In this document: positions 1 to 11,095 of the stretch, one piece after another
Numbering within the stretch: the first letter of the stretch is position 1
Layout: every line of letters begins with the position of its first letter
DNA from: Telmatactis stephensoni
Taxonomy: Eukaryota > Cnidaria > Anthozoa > Actiniaria > Isophelliidae
Direction: 5' to 3'
Length of the DNA stretch: 64,000 nt
Assembly: GCA_029948255.1 (NCBI GenBank)
Contig: JALIZF010001651.1
Span: 124,001-188,000 of the forward strand
Notes under the pieces: model-generated
Seen by the model: the letters and a program-made list of their open reading frames with translations, nothing else
Told to the model about the DNA's origin: nothing
Databases searched by the model: none
Translations under genes and position numbers: made by a program

Positions 1-1202
1 CAGCATTCCACTGAACACCAAGGGTTTTCAAGCAAGGTAATTCTGACTCTTCAATGTTCACATCAGCCACACAGTCTTCTGGGGGAACACCCTCCAGAAC
101 CTTGACTTCGTTGCTGCACCAGCGACGGATTTTGAAACCCGCTGTCCCAAATAAGCTTGTTAGTTGCTTCCGTGCGTGTATGGCCTCCTCTACTGTTTGC
201 AGAGATGCCATAATGTCATCCATGTACATTTGTTGAAGGACGATTGGTACAACTAGTGGATAGTCCTTCTTGTTTTCTTCAGCGTGCTGCCTTACCACAT
301 ACTGCGCAAGGAACGGCGATGCTCTATCACCAAACGGGAGTCTCAGCGACTCGTAGACATCAGGGGATCTGGTTGACTCCATATCCCGCCACAAGAAACG
401 GTGAAACTGCCTGTCCTTCTCGGCAAGTGCAACTTGGGAAAACATTTCTGTTAGATCAGGCGACCAGGGCTACGGGATTTTTCCTAAAGCGTAGGAAGAA
501 CTTCAACAACATTTTTCTGTAGTTTAGGCCCGGGCAACATTACATCGTTCAGACTAATCCCGCCGTATCTCACCGCCGAGTCGTAAACTATCCTCACTTT
601 CGTAGTCTGCTTATCTTCCCGTACAACTGGAAAATGTGGTAAGTACCAACTTGCTTCGAGCTCCGCGTCTTGAGGGTTAACCTTCCGAATGTAACCTTTC
701 TCCACGTTCGCCTGCAGCACTTTCCGATACTTCTCTGCTATGCGTGGTTTTCTGCATAAGTGTTTCTCGAGTGAAGCAAGTCTGTCTTCGGCCAGCTTTC
801 GATTGCTCCTTAAGGGTGGTGTCTCGTCCACCCATGGTATAGCTATCTCATACCGCCCCTTTTCATACCGACCGTGACGTTTCTGCTTTTCGCACGGCCA
901 GCTGTTCCTCCGCTGTAGTACAAAGGCTTGTCGGAACTTTCCGTTTCGATTATGTCTGCGTCCCATATCCTTCTCAGCATTTCATCTGCTCTATCTTCTG
1001 ACGCAGCTATGGCGTGACAGGTATCGGTGTACACGATTGGGCCTTGAAGTACATAGTCATGCACACGTCCGGCGAGTGTCCAACCCAGCGGGGTGCGTAA
1101 CGCGACCAGCTCACCTGAGTTTCCGATTACATGCTCTTGTGGCAAGAGAAGTTCCTTATAGTAATCACTACCGATAAGGACATCAATCTCGCCGTGACTC
1201 AC
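1..1202 (-). pseudogene. BEL/Pao pol: protease tail and reverse transcriptase (partial)
   Basis: The minus-strand frame from 1202 holds the DUF1758-type sequence DVLIGSDYYKELLL and LGWTLAGRVH, the end of the retroviral-like aspartic protease region of BEL elements. A second frame (966-484) holds the RT start, with YLPHFPVVREDKQTTKVRIV and SLNDVMLPGPKL, typical of BEL RT. Beyond 484 the frame shifts again and RT continues to the window edge. There the catalytic box is intact as QQMYMDDIM at about 207-235. The product would copy element RNA into DNA. At least two frame changes (near 900 and near 484) break it, so it is called a pseudogene. The remaining RT, RNase H and integrase are beyond base 1. 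Confidence 0.85.
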
Positions 1203-2225
1203 TGGCTCTGGCAGATCAATGCATTCTAGATGCGTCCACTGGGGTTTTGCTGCTTGTCCAGTTGTCCGCTTTCATTTCGCATATTTCTGGGGTTGTCCAC
1301 ATGCAAACATCTTGCTTGACGGTTTCATCTGTACTTCCTAACTGGAGTCGCACTACTTTACTCTCTGCAACTATTGCGCCGGCACCGAAGACTGAAACTC
1401 TCAAGGTTTTCTTCTCTGCTTCTAGCCCTAAGGTTTCTGCGACTTGCTCTCGGATGTAAGAAGAACCGGAACCTCCTATCAAGGAGCGCGTTTACCTTGA
1501 GTTTGTTTCCGTTCGGTGCAGCAAGTACCACCGGAACAGTTTGTAAGGCCACCTTTTGTACAGGCCTTGAGTTCTTGGATTCCCCGCAGACAGTGTGCAA
1601 GTTATTTGTTGTCGTTTGCGGCTGTCCTTGACCGTTGGTAGCCTGCTTACTCCCTTCGGCGTTGTCTTTCGCGGGGGTGAACGTCTTGGCATCTTTGTTG
1701 AGGTTCGACGTCTCTACTTTTTTCTTGTGGAGTTGAGGGTGGTGGTTCCGGTCACACCCATCCACCCGGCAACGCGATGTGGCGGAGCAAGTCTCTCTTC
1801 TATGGGCCTGATCAAGGCACCGGAAGCAGAGCTTATATCTCTTCGCTAAGCTCCATCGCCGATCCGGGTTAGCTTTCACCCAAGTGTCACATTCAGAGGG
1901 TCGATGTCCACCATTGCAGATAGCACATATTTTCTTGTCGGCTGGTGTACTGATATTCGTGGCCACATGAGTCTTAGCTGATACGCTCGCGGCCTTTTGG
2001 TCCTGAGTCTTGCGGTAGTTGCCTGTCCGTCCTCTGTTGTTTCGGTGTATTGTAATCGCTTCCAAATGTAAGCTCCTTTATTTCCACCTCTTTCTCCAAC
2101 CACTGGGCTAGGTCTTCGAGTCCCAAGTCCTTTGAGGCGAGTTCTATGCGTTTTCTGCTCCATCTTTCAGCTACTGCAGATGGAAGTTTCTCTAGTACTT
2201 GCTCTAAATTGGTGGCTGCTTTCAA
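1203..2225 (-). pseudogene. BEL/Pao gag C-terminus: zinc knuckles and protease start
   Basis: Overlapping minus-strand frames carry two Cys/His knuckles, CAICNGGHRPSEC and CFRCLDQAHRRETC, followed by a third Cys/His-rich stretch. They would bind element RNA in the particle. The protease active-site region follows: ALLD in one frame continues as GGSGSSYIREQ in the next, so the D-x-G motif is split by a frameshift near 1482. Another frame change lies near 2065. The sequence between 1216 and 1482 is protease body. The order gag, knuckles, protease is as in BEL elements. Confidence 0.8.
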
Positions 2226-2232
2226 ATCCGCA

Positions 2233-3633
2233 TCATGTCCGTAGTTTTTTTAATGTTCTAACGACGTTGTGGAGCTTGTCAGCAAACGATCTTAGAGACG
2301 ACGTATTCTCGCCCTGCAACTTGGGTAAATCCACCAAGCTCTTGATTAGTGTCTTTGAAATCAGACGTGGGTTACCAAATCTACACTGCAACTCTTTAAG
2401 TGCTTCTGCATACATTGACCCGTCAAACAGCATACCGGAGATCGCTATCTCCGCAGTTCCAGTTAATGACGATTTCAAGTAGACCATCTTTTGTGTCGTG
2501 GATATGCGTTGTTCATCGACCAACGCCTTATACAGTCCCCACCACTCCGGCCAACGTAGGGGGTCTCCATCAAAAGTCGGTAGCTTGATCTTGGGGAGGG
2601 ACGCAGACAACGCATGTGATGCCTTTGGGCCGTCCTCACCGATTAGCAATCTCTCTTCAGTCTGGAAAAGGGGTGTACTTTTCATCCACTTTTCTACTTT
2701 TTCCTGCGCCGTCGGAGCCGCGCCCATCCAAGGGGTGCTAAACACTGGAGGCTGTTGCTTATGCAGTAAGCTTTCATTGCTTTCAAATTTGACGTTTCGG
2801 TTCATATCTTTCGGTAGTTGATATGACAAGGTATCAAGATCCTCCCATCTCCTTGAGCGTGCGTCACGTTGTAACAATTCGACTTCATTTTCAAGTCTAG
2901 TTGCTTCGTGTTCAGCATTATATATTGCGCGTTGAGAGTCTAGTTTCGCTTTTGCCGCCGCTAGCTCGGCTTTCCTTACATCAACTTGTGCGTTTTCTCT
3001 CAACTGTTCTGCTTGTTGTCTCGCAAGGTCCGCTTCCCTTGCCTTTTGCTCTATCAGTGAACTTGATGAGCTCCTACTTGAGCTGTGTGATACGCTTTTT
3101 GTATCATTTGATTTCTTTTCCACTGCAATTTGACCGCCAATACTACTCTCTTTTTCATCTACTTTCTTGGATGTCTCGATCTGACTTTCGATTCTACTGT
3201 TTTCCTCATCTACTTTTTTAGATGTCTCGAGCCCCTTTAATTTTGACACTGTCTTGTCGGCATGCTCGTCTAAATATTCAATCACTTCGAGCTCTATCTG
3301 CTCGATATATTCTTGCGTTTCAAGAATCCACGTATCTGCTTCTTTTCTCTCTTCATCGTCTACACACAACTTTTCAAACTCATTTTGATTATTTATGAGC
3401 TGTGACCAGTATTGCTTCAAATTATTTATGGTCAACTCGACAGCACGGCGACTCTTTCGCTTGTGTATCAATGTTTCGACCGTAGTTATTTTCTTCGCTA
3501 AATTTACTTTTAACGACTTTCTTCGATTCTTGACAACTTCAAGACTTTGATCATACCTTTCCTTACTTGCTTGATCACTCTGAAGTTTCATTGAACGGGT
3601 TTGAACTCCATCACGAGTCGCTCTTGTACTCAA
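2233..3633 (-). pseudogene. BEL/Pao gag-like protein (DUF1759)
   Basis: A 466-residue open frame. The first ~270 residues are Lys/Glu/Ala-rich and predicted coiled coil, with a Ser-rich patch. The C-terminal third contains KIKLPTFDGDPLRWPEWW and the following helix-rich sequence characteristic of the DUF1759 gag domain of BEL/Pao elements, which packages element RNA. The frame has no ATG at its 5' end: an in-frame stop lies just upstream of the TTG at 3633, and the first ATG comes about 16 residues in. The frame ends in a run of seven A/T bases near 2243, and the domain continues in another frame at 2225, so a one-base indel in the homopolymer broke gag from the knuckle region. Confidence 0.85.
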
Positions 3634-3733
3634 ATGCTCTATGTCTCATGTTTATACTCGAACATTCCAAAGGTCCTCGCTTTTCGAGACTCTTCTTTAT
3701 AGCTCTTCGTCGTCTTTAGCCGATTCCAGCTAG

Positions 3734-3752
3734 GATCCGGCTCGAAGGACCA
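3734..3752 (-). other. Primer-binding site, tRNA-Tyr type
   Basis: On the plus strand the bases GATCCGGCTCGAAGGACCA equal the 3' end of a eukaryotic tRNA-Tyr with the added CCA. On the element strand this is a TGG-starting primer-binding site. It lies six bases inside the LTR end and upstream of gag, as expected. The tRNA identity is from memory of the tRNA-Tyr acceptor and T-arm sequence. Confidence 0.7.
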
Positions 3753-3758
3753 ATTTTA

Positions 3759-3932
3759 TGGTCTGACTCGTTTCTGACCGAGAATCTTTAATCGAGCTTA
3801 CAAAACAAACTCTCTTTACTCTGAGCTCTCTCTCTCTCTCTACTAGTCTTTTTTCCATGTGTTCTTATCTCTCTCCCAATCAGTCTCGTCCCAGTCCCCT
3901 ATTGGGCTGGGATCTCTAATGTTAACTCAACA
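3759..3932 (-). repeat. Probable BEL/Pao 5' LTR
   Basis: The LTR should end with CA on the minus strand at 3759, six bases before the primer site. It contains a TCTC-rich tract at 3827-3841. The outer boundary is not certain because no second LTR copy is in the window; CA at 3931-3932, where Gypsy coding sequence begins, is the best guess. Confidence 0.45.
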
Positions 3933-5698
3933 GTGTTTTTATAGTCTCAACAAAGACAATGCAACACCTATCGCCCAGAAACCACGAAGAGTACCATATC
4001 ATCTTGCAGAACCACTCAAGAATCGAATTGAGGAGTTTGTAGAAAATGACATAGTTGAACGAGTCCCGGAACATGAAGCCATCACTTGGTGTTCACCCTT
4101 AGTGGTACAACCAAAGCCAAAGAATCCACAGGACATTAGAGCCTGCTTAGATCTCAGAGTCGTAAACCAATCAATGCTTCGGACAAGACAAGTCCAAGCA
4201 CCAATCACAGAGGACTTTATCAGAGAATTTAAAGAATGCAAAGTATTCAGCAAACTAGATTTGAATCACGGTTACCACCAGTTGGTACTAGACGAGGAAT
4301 CACGACGAATAATGAATTTCTCCACCCCCTGGGGAAATTACAGATACAAACGCTTAGCGTTTGGGGGACTTAACAGCCAAGATCTGTTTGACGCTGAAAT
4401 AGCAAAAGTTATTTCTGGAATCCCTCGAGTTCTAAACAACAGAGATGACATCATGGTCGGAGGACTGGACTGGGAGGACCACAACGAGAACCTGAGAAGA
4501 CTCCTACAACGCATCGAAGACCACAACCTCACGATGTGCAAAGAGAAATGCGAGTTCGGGAAGACAATACTCAATTTTCACGGACACTTATTTACAGCTG
4601 ATGGGTTGCAACCAAGCCCAGACAAAATCAAGGCAGTGAGTGAATGCAAGCCTCCAAGCACTAAAGAGGAACTAGTCTCATTCCTACAGATGTTAGCATA
4701 TCTGTCACGTTACATCAACAACTTCTCAAGCAGATGTGAAGCATTGCGACGCCTGACCAGAGACCGAGAACAGTTCAACTGGACAGCGGAACAGCAATCA
4801 GCATTTGAAGACCTTAAGAACGCAATAACACAAGCACCTGTTCTTGTACCATTCTACCCAGAAAGAGAGACGCTGATCATCTGTGACGGCAGTCCAACAG
4901 GACTCGGAGGGGGACTCTTTCAAAAGACCCAGCACGGTTACCAACCTGTCCACTACGTTAGCCGCACCTTGACAGACACAGAGAGCAGATATTCACAGAT
5001 TGAACGAGAAGCTCTTGCAGTAGAGTTCACGACATCCTGTCTGCAGATATACCTACTTGGCGGAAAACACTTCAAAATCGCTACAGACCATAAGCCATTG
5101 TTACCTCTATTCAACAATCCACAAGCCAAACTTCCACCAAGAATCGAACGGATGGTAATGAAGATGCAGAATCTCGACTTTACCATGATACACATCCCTG
5201 GTAAAGAAAACGCAGACAGACTACATGTCTAGACACCCTCTACCAGAGACAAGCAAGGACAGAGAAGAGAAACATGTACTGAAAAACGGAGATGCGGTAG
5301 TAGTAAAGCGAGAAAACAAGAGAAAGGGACAGACGCCCTACGAACCATATGTCTACATTGTCACTGAGGTTAAGGGATCACGGATCACTGCAAAAAGGAT
5401 CAAAGACAAACGGACCATCTGCCGAGACGCTTCAAAGTTCAAAGCCCTCAGAACAGTCAAGACAAAGCAGGAGAAGCATAAAACCATACAGATAGGCCCT
5501 GGCCCTGCAATTCCCAACTGCGTTGAGATGAGCATACAAAGACGAGTACCGGCAGAGATAGATCATGCAACAATTGAGACGGACAACCCAATACATCCAA
5601 CGACAGACAACTGTACCGACAACTCAACACAACCAAGAAGATCAGACCGGCAAAGAAAATCAACCTTAGACGGAAAGTACAAAGACTATGAAACTTAA
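3930..5698 (+). pseudogene. Gypsy-1 pol: RT, RNase H, integrase tail
   Basis: RT is readable from AQKPRRVPYHL through FSKLDLNHGYHQL, the box NNRDDIMVGG, and GHLFTADGLQPSPDKI in the thumb. RNase H follows with CDGSPTGLGGGLF, SQIEREALAVEF and ATDHKPLLPLF. At 5220 the frame stops within the linker, and 5225-5698 continues with SRHPLPE. This is fused straight to GDAVVVKRENKRK and KGSRITAKRIKD, the small C-terminal integrase domain, and a basic tail RRSDRQRKS. The zinc-binding HHCC and DDE core of integrase, about 300 residues in the related copy, are missing, so an internal deletion removed them. Without gag, protease and integrase the copy cannot move by itself. Confidence 0.85.
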
Positions 5699-5841
5699 TA
5701 GAAATAATGACAGAGACAATAGAAACATTATAGGGAACAAGAAAAAATGTTACTGTTATTCCAAGTTTGATTCAGTTTAAGATTTACATTATTGATTATT
5801 GAAGAGATATTAATTTTTATTAATGCATTTGATTATTAACT

Positions 5842-6007
5842 GAAAGGGGAGGAATGTCATAACCATTGTAATACAATACTCAGTATTATTACGTCATACT
5901 ATGTAATCATATTAAGTATTCACTTAGTCACTACGAAGTGTGGAGCAATAATCAAGCGAACCAAACACGTTACGGTATTACATTAATATCCACGGTACGA
6001 TATTACA
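5842..6007 (+). repeat. Gypsy-1 polypurine tract and probable 3' LTR
   Basis: GAAAGGGGAGGAA at 5842-5854 is a polypurine tract, followed at once by TGTCATAACC, a plausible LTR start. The LTR probably ends with the TTACA at 6007, giving 153 bp, close to the 142 bp of the related element. No second LTR copy is present to confirm this. Confidence 0.5.
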
Positions 6008-6154
6008 GACAATACTAGCAATTACTGATCAAAAGGCATTGTGATGGTCATACGACAAAAAATTCATATGCAAGCATGCATGTTTTTCAAATAGTCTTCA
6101 TTATTACTACCTGCATGCTAATTGATCAGACTGTGAATATAATATTTCACAAAT

Positions 6155-8310
6155 TTATCCAACTTTTGAGACAAGGCCAGTTCTTAAAGGGCTCACACAG
6201 AATTTACACTGACTTACCGAAGGGTCTTTGTTATTTCCACAATAACAAAACTTGTCGTCTCCTGAGCATCTCTTGGGAATGTATTGTTCAGTACTGGTAC
6301 TTGAGGCAGAAATATTATAACCTCTCTCACGCAGCCAGACAAGGGATATATACTCATGATGGAAGACTTGCTCCCACCTTGACTGGTAGATGGTATTCTT
6401 ACTATATCTTGCAATAGAAATATGTTTAGCCTCCCTCCCCTCCATAGAATTTAACCCCAGACCCATATCATACTCATCCTTCATCTGCTGAGTGTGTTCT
6501 GCAACAACATTCCCAAATTCCAGGCTGTCTGATGAAAAGGAAAATAAAGGCAATTAATCTTAAAATATCTAGTGCAGAGTTTCTTGAGCCTACTTACTTG
6601 TTCTTGAGAGATTTCTAAACGACAAAAAAGAGATACACAGTCCCTCAAAGTAAGGCATAAATAAGCTAGAACATGAAGATTTAATTCACTGTTTGATCCT
6701 CTAACTGCAAAGGTTCTACATCAGCAATTAGAAACATAAAATTGTGTAAAAATGCTCTCGACTCTCTACCAGTAAATCTATAATCAAAGGGCTTACCTTC
6801 TTTTCTTGTTTCATCAATCCATTTGATGATTTTTTTGGCAAGTCTTGACAAATGACATTGCGTTCTTAACATATTTACATACTTACATATGAAAAGGCAT
6901 ACATACACATTTTGTAATAGGAGACTTTGAGGAAATCCTTGAAAAACAAGTAACTGATAATGGAAGGTTAGATATCTGCACAACTTCATTCAAAAGATAA
7001 CGATGAGCTAGTGTACATGCATTATTTTTTAAATGAAGCGGCTCAACATGAATTCTGTCAACAAATTTACCAATCAAAGGCTTAAACTCTTGCCTGCTCT
7101 TTTTGCTGCTGATCAAGGTAGTGACCTTGTTGCGTTTTGTGGATTCAGCAAGCTTATCCTTAGCAAGGTCAGATTTCAGCTTCTCTACATATTTAGCAAC
7201 CTTAAGCCTATCTTGATATTTCCAGGGCTTCCATGTATCCTTTTCTTCCTTTCCAAATGTCCCATTCATATTTTTGCCAGTATTTTCAGTGACATCTGCA
7301 AAGGAAGAAAACTATTTTGCACTGTTAGATAGCTCTCCACTGATGAAGGCTACCATTTTCATATCATTTGGTAGCTCCCCTAGGCAAAATTTTACTTGCA
7401 CAGCTTTGCCCTCATGGTTAAGAGTAAATAAAAGAGAAATGTATCGCTGGACTGGAAGACAGGTCTCAATACAATTGGCACCGAACAACAAAAAATTCTC
7501 ATTGCTGCTTAAAATTCCTCTTCCGATGTTTAATATTCCAATAAGCCAAGCACAAGCTGTGTCATCTTTGCCAAATGGTGCTGCATCCCCTCCAATAGTG
7601 AAATGGTAGGTATAGGGCTCTCCAAACCAATTAAGTTCGCTTTCTCTGGAAAGATAAAAATTGGCAAGAGTTAAAAGTGTTTGCTTTAGATCTCTATAAC
7701 ATCCATGTACTTTATCAACCTCATCCAAACCATCACAGAGAGTATCATATACACTATACAGCTCACCTATAGGTATCGACTTCACATAAGGCATTAACTT
7801 ATTGTAAGCTACTAGTCTAGGCATCGGTAAATGACTAACTGAAATACGCTTAGTCTGCTTCCTATTACTACTTCTACTACTACTACTATTACTATGAACA
7901 AAAGCACTATCCCTGTATACCTTTCGATATTTCTTTTTACCCAAGATCACCCCACTACAGTAATTAACACTAATACTTCTAATCATATTCTGATCAGATC
8001 TCTCATACTTGACTACCTCCCTCTTATGTAACTTAGACACAACCCTTTTTACTTTGCTACTGTTTGAAAATGCTTCAAGTAATATTTGTTTTGATGACTT
8101 TTTTAAAGCTGCATCGACCAATCCAACTTGTGCAGGAGATGACGAGGCAGGTGTTCCTCCATGTATTTCCAGTGCCACCAAGAAAAGCTCTCTTCTTCTT
8201 TGTGTTACCACAGTCTTTGAACCCCCGATCTTGCCCATTAATGTAGGTTGTAGGTTTCCTCCTCCGCCATCTGATGATTTTTCAGATAATAATTTTGTTT
8301 CACAATTCAT
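6155..8310 (-). pseudogene. Unrecognised multi-exon gene family member, broken
   Basis: The minus-strand frame from the ATG at 8310 runs 332 codons, hits a TAG (7314-7312) and continues in the same frame to 6883, so one nonsense codon interrupts a single long exon. Visible features are a Gly-rich start, Ser-rich basic stretches, GGDAAPFGKDDTACAWLIG, LPNDMKMVAFISGELSNSAK and HVEPLHLKNNACTLAHRYLL. A frameshift near 6890-6860 leads to WIDETRKEGKPFDYRFTGRE. A further exon (about 6540-6155, acceptor TTTTCATCAG) holds GLGLNSMEGREAKHISIARY and a CYCG...CKFC pair that may bind zinc. I recall similar uncharacterised proteins being common in coral gene sets, which suggests a multicopy, perhaps transposon-derived family. 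No domain name can be assigned. The nonsense codon and frameshift argue for a dead copy. Confidence 0.6.
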
Positions 8311-8580
8311 AGATCAGTTCTTTGTGCTTTTGGAGTACAAACACTAACAACAAGCAACATTTATCACTATACTCGCTGGTAGATAATACTATTATATCAG
8401 AATAATCATATCAAAGAACAGGATGAAATAAAAAATATAATATAATGAATATCACTTATGATTGTGATTTTAGTGTTTGTACTCAACTAGGAATCTATGT
8501 TAACCTCAACCACATGCATTGTGAAATTTGATGGGCATTTGTAGCCTTACCTTATTATCCAGCCTTTGAAGCTGGATATT

Positions 8581-8599
8581 AGAGACATTTAGATCCAGG
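8581..8599 (+). repeat. Harbinger left TIR
   Basis: AGAGACATTTAGATCCAGG, matching the reverse complement of 12574-12592 without mismatch, preceded by the target copy ATT. Confidence 0.93.
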
Positions 8600-8755
8600 C
8601 TTGTTTCATTTACAGTTGACTTCAAACCGGGGTTAGAGGTTTGCAGTTTGACGTTTCAGGGAATGCGCAAATGGTGCATTTAGATTGCCCTCATAAATAT
8701 TGGTACGTCAAGCCGGAACACCATAGACTTCTGGGAAACGGACAACGATTCCAAT

Positions 8756-10254
8756 ATGGCATCCTCTGCAAGGTGAATAATTAGAAATGACAATTGAACA
8801 AAAAAAAAACAGTTTCAACAAATTTTATTCATTGTCCATTCACATTATTTCTCAAATTGTTTTTTATAGGCAAGAATTCGATGATATCGTAACAGTGATG
8901 TTGTATAATGACAGTAGTTCAGACGATGATAGCAGTTCAGACTCAAGCGACACTGATGATGACCTTGATCTTTTGTTGGTTGAAAATATTTTCCCGGCTA
9001 CAATTAAAGTTAACACACCTCGACTAAAACTGGAAGACCTTAGTGAGACTCAATGTCAACAGATGTTTAGGTAGTAAAGATATGTTATGTCTTTCGTTGA
9101 TTCCCGGTAAACTTAATTCAGCCTTTAATTATAATTGTTGTATATCAGATTTGAAAAGCAAGACATATATCGTCTTCGAGATGCATTAGATGTTCCAGCT
9201 CACTATATCTGTATTCAAGGAACAAAAGCTACTGGATTAGAGGCTCTCACGATAATGTTACGACGCCTAACCTACCCAAATCGCTGGTGTGATCTCCAAT
9301 CAGTATTTGGTAGAAGTCAATCAGAGCTCTGTCTTATTTTCAGTAAAGTTAGTTTCTCAAAAAGTTAGATAACTCTGATACCCATTTGTAATTTTTGAAT
9401 ACTGAACGAAATAGCATATAGAATACTGTTGAGAATAAACAAACAAAAGCTATCTTGAACTTCTCTTACAGATAATTGATGACATTTATGAACGCTTTCA
9501 TCATTTACTTGATTCATTGGACTTAGTGTGGCTTGATCCTGAAGCTTTTTCACAAGTCATACATGCCAAGGGAGCACCTCTAAATCAGTGTTGGGGATTC
9601 ATTGATGGAACTCCTCGACCCATGGCACGCCCTACTAGAAACCAACGAATCATGTACAGTGGACATAAGAGGGTTCACTGTTTGAAATTAATAATAATAA
9701 TAATAATAATAATATAATTTTTATAGCTAGAACTACACTAATTTCACCAATTATCTAATGTTATTAATTTTATTAATTCGTATTATTAGTCAGTACACAC
9801 ACCCAATGGTCTCATTGCCAACATGTTTGGACCAATAGAAGGCAGGAGGCATGATGCCTTTATGTTAGGTGTAAGTGGGCTATCGAACCAGCTGCGCAGA
9901 ATTCAAAAGCCAAATGGAGAACCCTATGTAATCTATGGTGATCCAGCTTATGGTCTCTCTCTCAACATACTGGCACCATTTCGTGGAGCACAACTAACTG
10001 CTGCTCAAAAGCAGTTCAATAGTGATATGGGTAAAGTTAGGGTTAGTGTTGAATGGGGGTTTGGGAAAATATGTCAAACTTTTGCATATTTAGATTTTTT
10101 TTTAAATCTGAAACTTCTACTTCAGCCTATTGGGAAGTATTATTTAGTTGCATGTATACTAACAAACTGCCACACTTGCTTGTATGGTTCACTTACTGGA
10201 AGTTTCTTTAGCTTGGATCCACCCTCACTGGAGACTTATCTATCTAATCAATAG
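8756..10254 (+). CDS. PIF/Harbinger nuclease (DDE_Tnp_4 type transposase), spliced
   Basis: Exons can be joined in phase: 8756-8772 (ATG), 8870-9070, 9149-9347, 9472 to about 9687, and 9790-10254, giving about 365 residues, the usual length for this family. The N-terminus is acidic and Ser-rich (SSSDDDSSSDSSDTDDD). The DDE catalytic residues are present in CWGFIDGTPRP (D), VIYGDPAYGLS (D) and VSVEWGFGKI (E). The conserved GRRHDAFML and a C-terminal NCHTCLYGS also fit. The protein cuts and joins transposon ends together with the Myb/SANT partner. The fourth donor cannot be found: after VHCLK the sequence runs into an ATA microsatellite at 9687, so the splice site may have been lost and this copy may be defective. 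All other junctions have GT/AG. Confidence 0.85.
9687..9716. repeat. (ATA)n microsatellite at exon 4 border of the nuclease gene
   Basis: About nine ATA units lie exactly where the donor site of the fourth transposase exon is expected. Confidence 0.85.
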
Positions 10255-10371
10255 CTCAGAAACCAGTTATGGAACAAAACCAAAAGCTTGATAGAACCAA
10301 TAACATTTTTGCAGTAGTTCCTACAGAGTATTGTGTTTGTGCTCTTAGAGTGTATTCAACATGTGTGAAAT

Positions 10372-10510
10372 TAGTGTGATTTTCATCAGACTGTAAAATA
10401 AATACTAGCTCTTAGGGTCTAATAGTCAAATGAGAACAAAAATATATTTAGCCAGGGTTTACTGTGTATTAGTTTAGTATATATTTCACATTCCAATAAA
10501 AATCACTCTA
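10372..10510. repeat. AGAGTG-family MITE (diverged copy)
   Basis: Begins TAGTGTGATTTTCATCAGAC and ends with the inverse AAATCACTCTA. Internal sequence (ACTAGC..TAGTTTAGTA) matches the MITE at 22454-22600. TA at each end suggests a TA target. Confidence 0.65.
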
Positions 10511-10553
10511 AGCAAAAACTAAATTGTACAAAATAGCATCAAACAATAGAAAA

Positions 10554-10682
10554 TAGAGTGATTGCAATCAACCTGTGAAATAATTAGGATACCTAATTTC
10601 CCTTGTTTCCTTTTATGTCTGTAAAACTATTATACACACTATCATACAGTTTTTATTCAATGGGTTTATGGCAATCACTCTA
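10554..10682. repeat. AGAGTG-family MITE
   Basis: Ends TAGAGTGATTGC and GCAATCACTCTA are perfect inverted repeats of 12 bases, TA included. It shares its right TA with the next MITE. Confidence 0.72.
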
Positions 10683-10820
10683 GAGATCACACTTAAACAG
10701 TGCAAATATACTAACTGCATAGTGCACAATAGCACCAACAATGAAAAAGAATCAGGATTTTTTAAGATTTAGTACTATTTAGATTTTGTACTTTTGCATG
10801 GTTTAAGTGTGATCACTCTA
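10681..10820. repeat. AGAGTG-family MITE, abutting the previous one
   Basis: Left end TAGAGATCACACTTAAAC and right end GTTTAAGTGTGATCACTCTA are inverted repeats. The TA at 10681-10682 is common to this and the preceding MITE, so one inserted at the other's terminal TA. Confidence 0.72.
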
Positions 10821-11095
10821 ATAATTAGTAATTAAGCATTCTTGAATGTTTTGTGCTGCCAGTGAATGTTGCACACAATTTGAATACAATAGAGTTATCA
10901 AATCAAATTAATAAATGTCATATTTTTCAAATGAATGTACAACTTTATTTGAAATAAATATAGAGTAGCCTTTATAATAAAATACAACATCTGTATAACA
11001 TACTTATATCTGTAATAAATACTTTTCTCTATTTGAACATGCTTAATTTTTTTAACGTGCTTCAGGTCAATGCAAAATATGACTATTTAGACATC

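Larger units (their letters stand above)
1..3932 (-). mobile_element. BEL/Pao LTR retrotransposon, truncated by window edge
   Basis: Reading on the minus strand the element runs LTR (about 3932-3759), primer-binding site (3752-3734), gag-like ORF, zinc knuckles, aspartic protease, then reverse transcriptase reaching base 1. The domain order and the DUF1759/DUF1758-type sequences are those of BEL/Pao elements. RNase H, integrase and the second LTR lie outside the window. Several frameshifts show it is a decayed copy. A Gypsy remnant abuts its LTR at about 3930. Confidence 0.88.
3930..6007 (+). mobile_element. Gypsy retrotransposon remnant (Gypsy-1)
   Basis: A plus-strand Gypsy fragment lacking the 5' LTR, gag, protease and the integrase core. 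It holds RT, RNase H, the integrase C-terminal domain, a polypurine tract and a probable 3' LTR. It starts directly at the BEL LTR, so the 5' part was lost, or the BEL element inserted into it. It belongs to the same lineage as the element at 22806-27662: the two share domain order, the SRHPLP junction after RNase H and the unusual N-x-R-D-D catalytic box. Confidence 0.82.
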
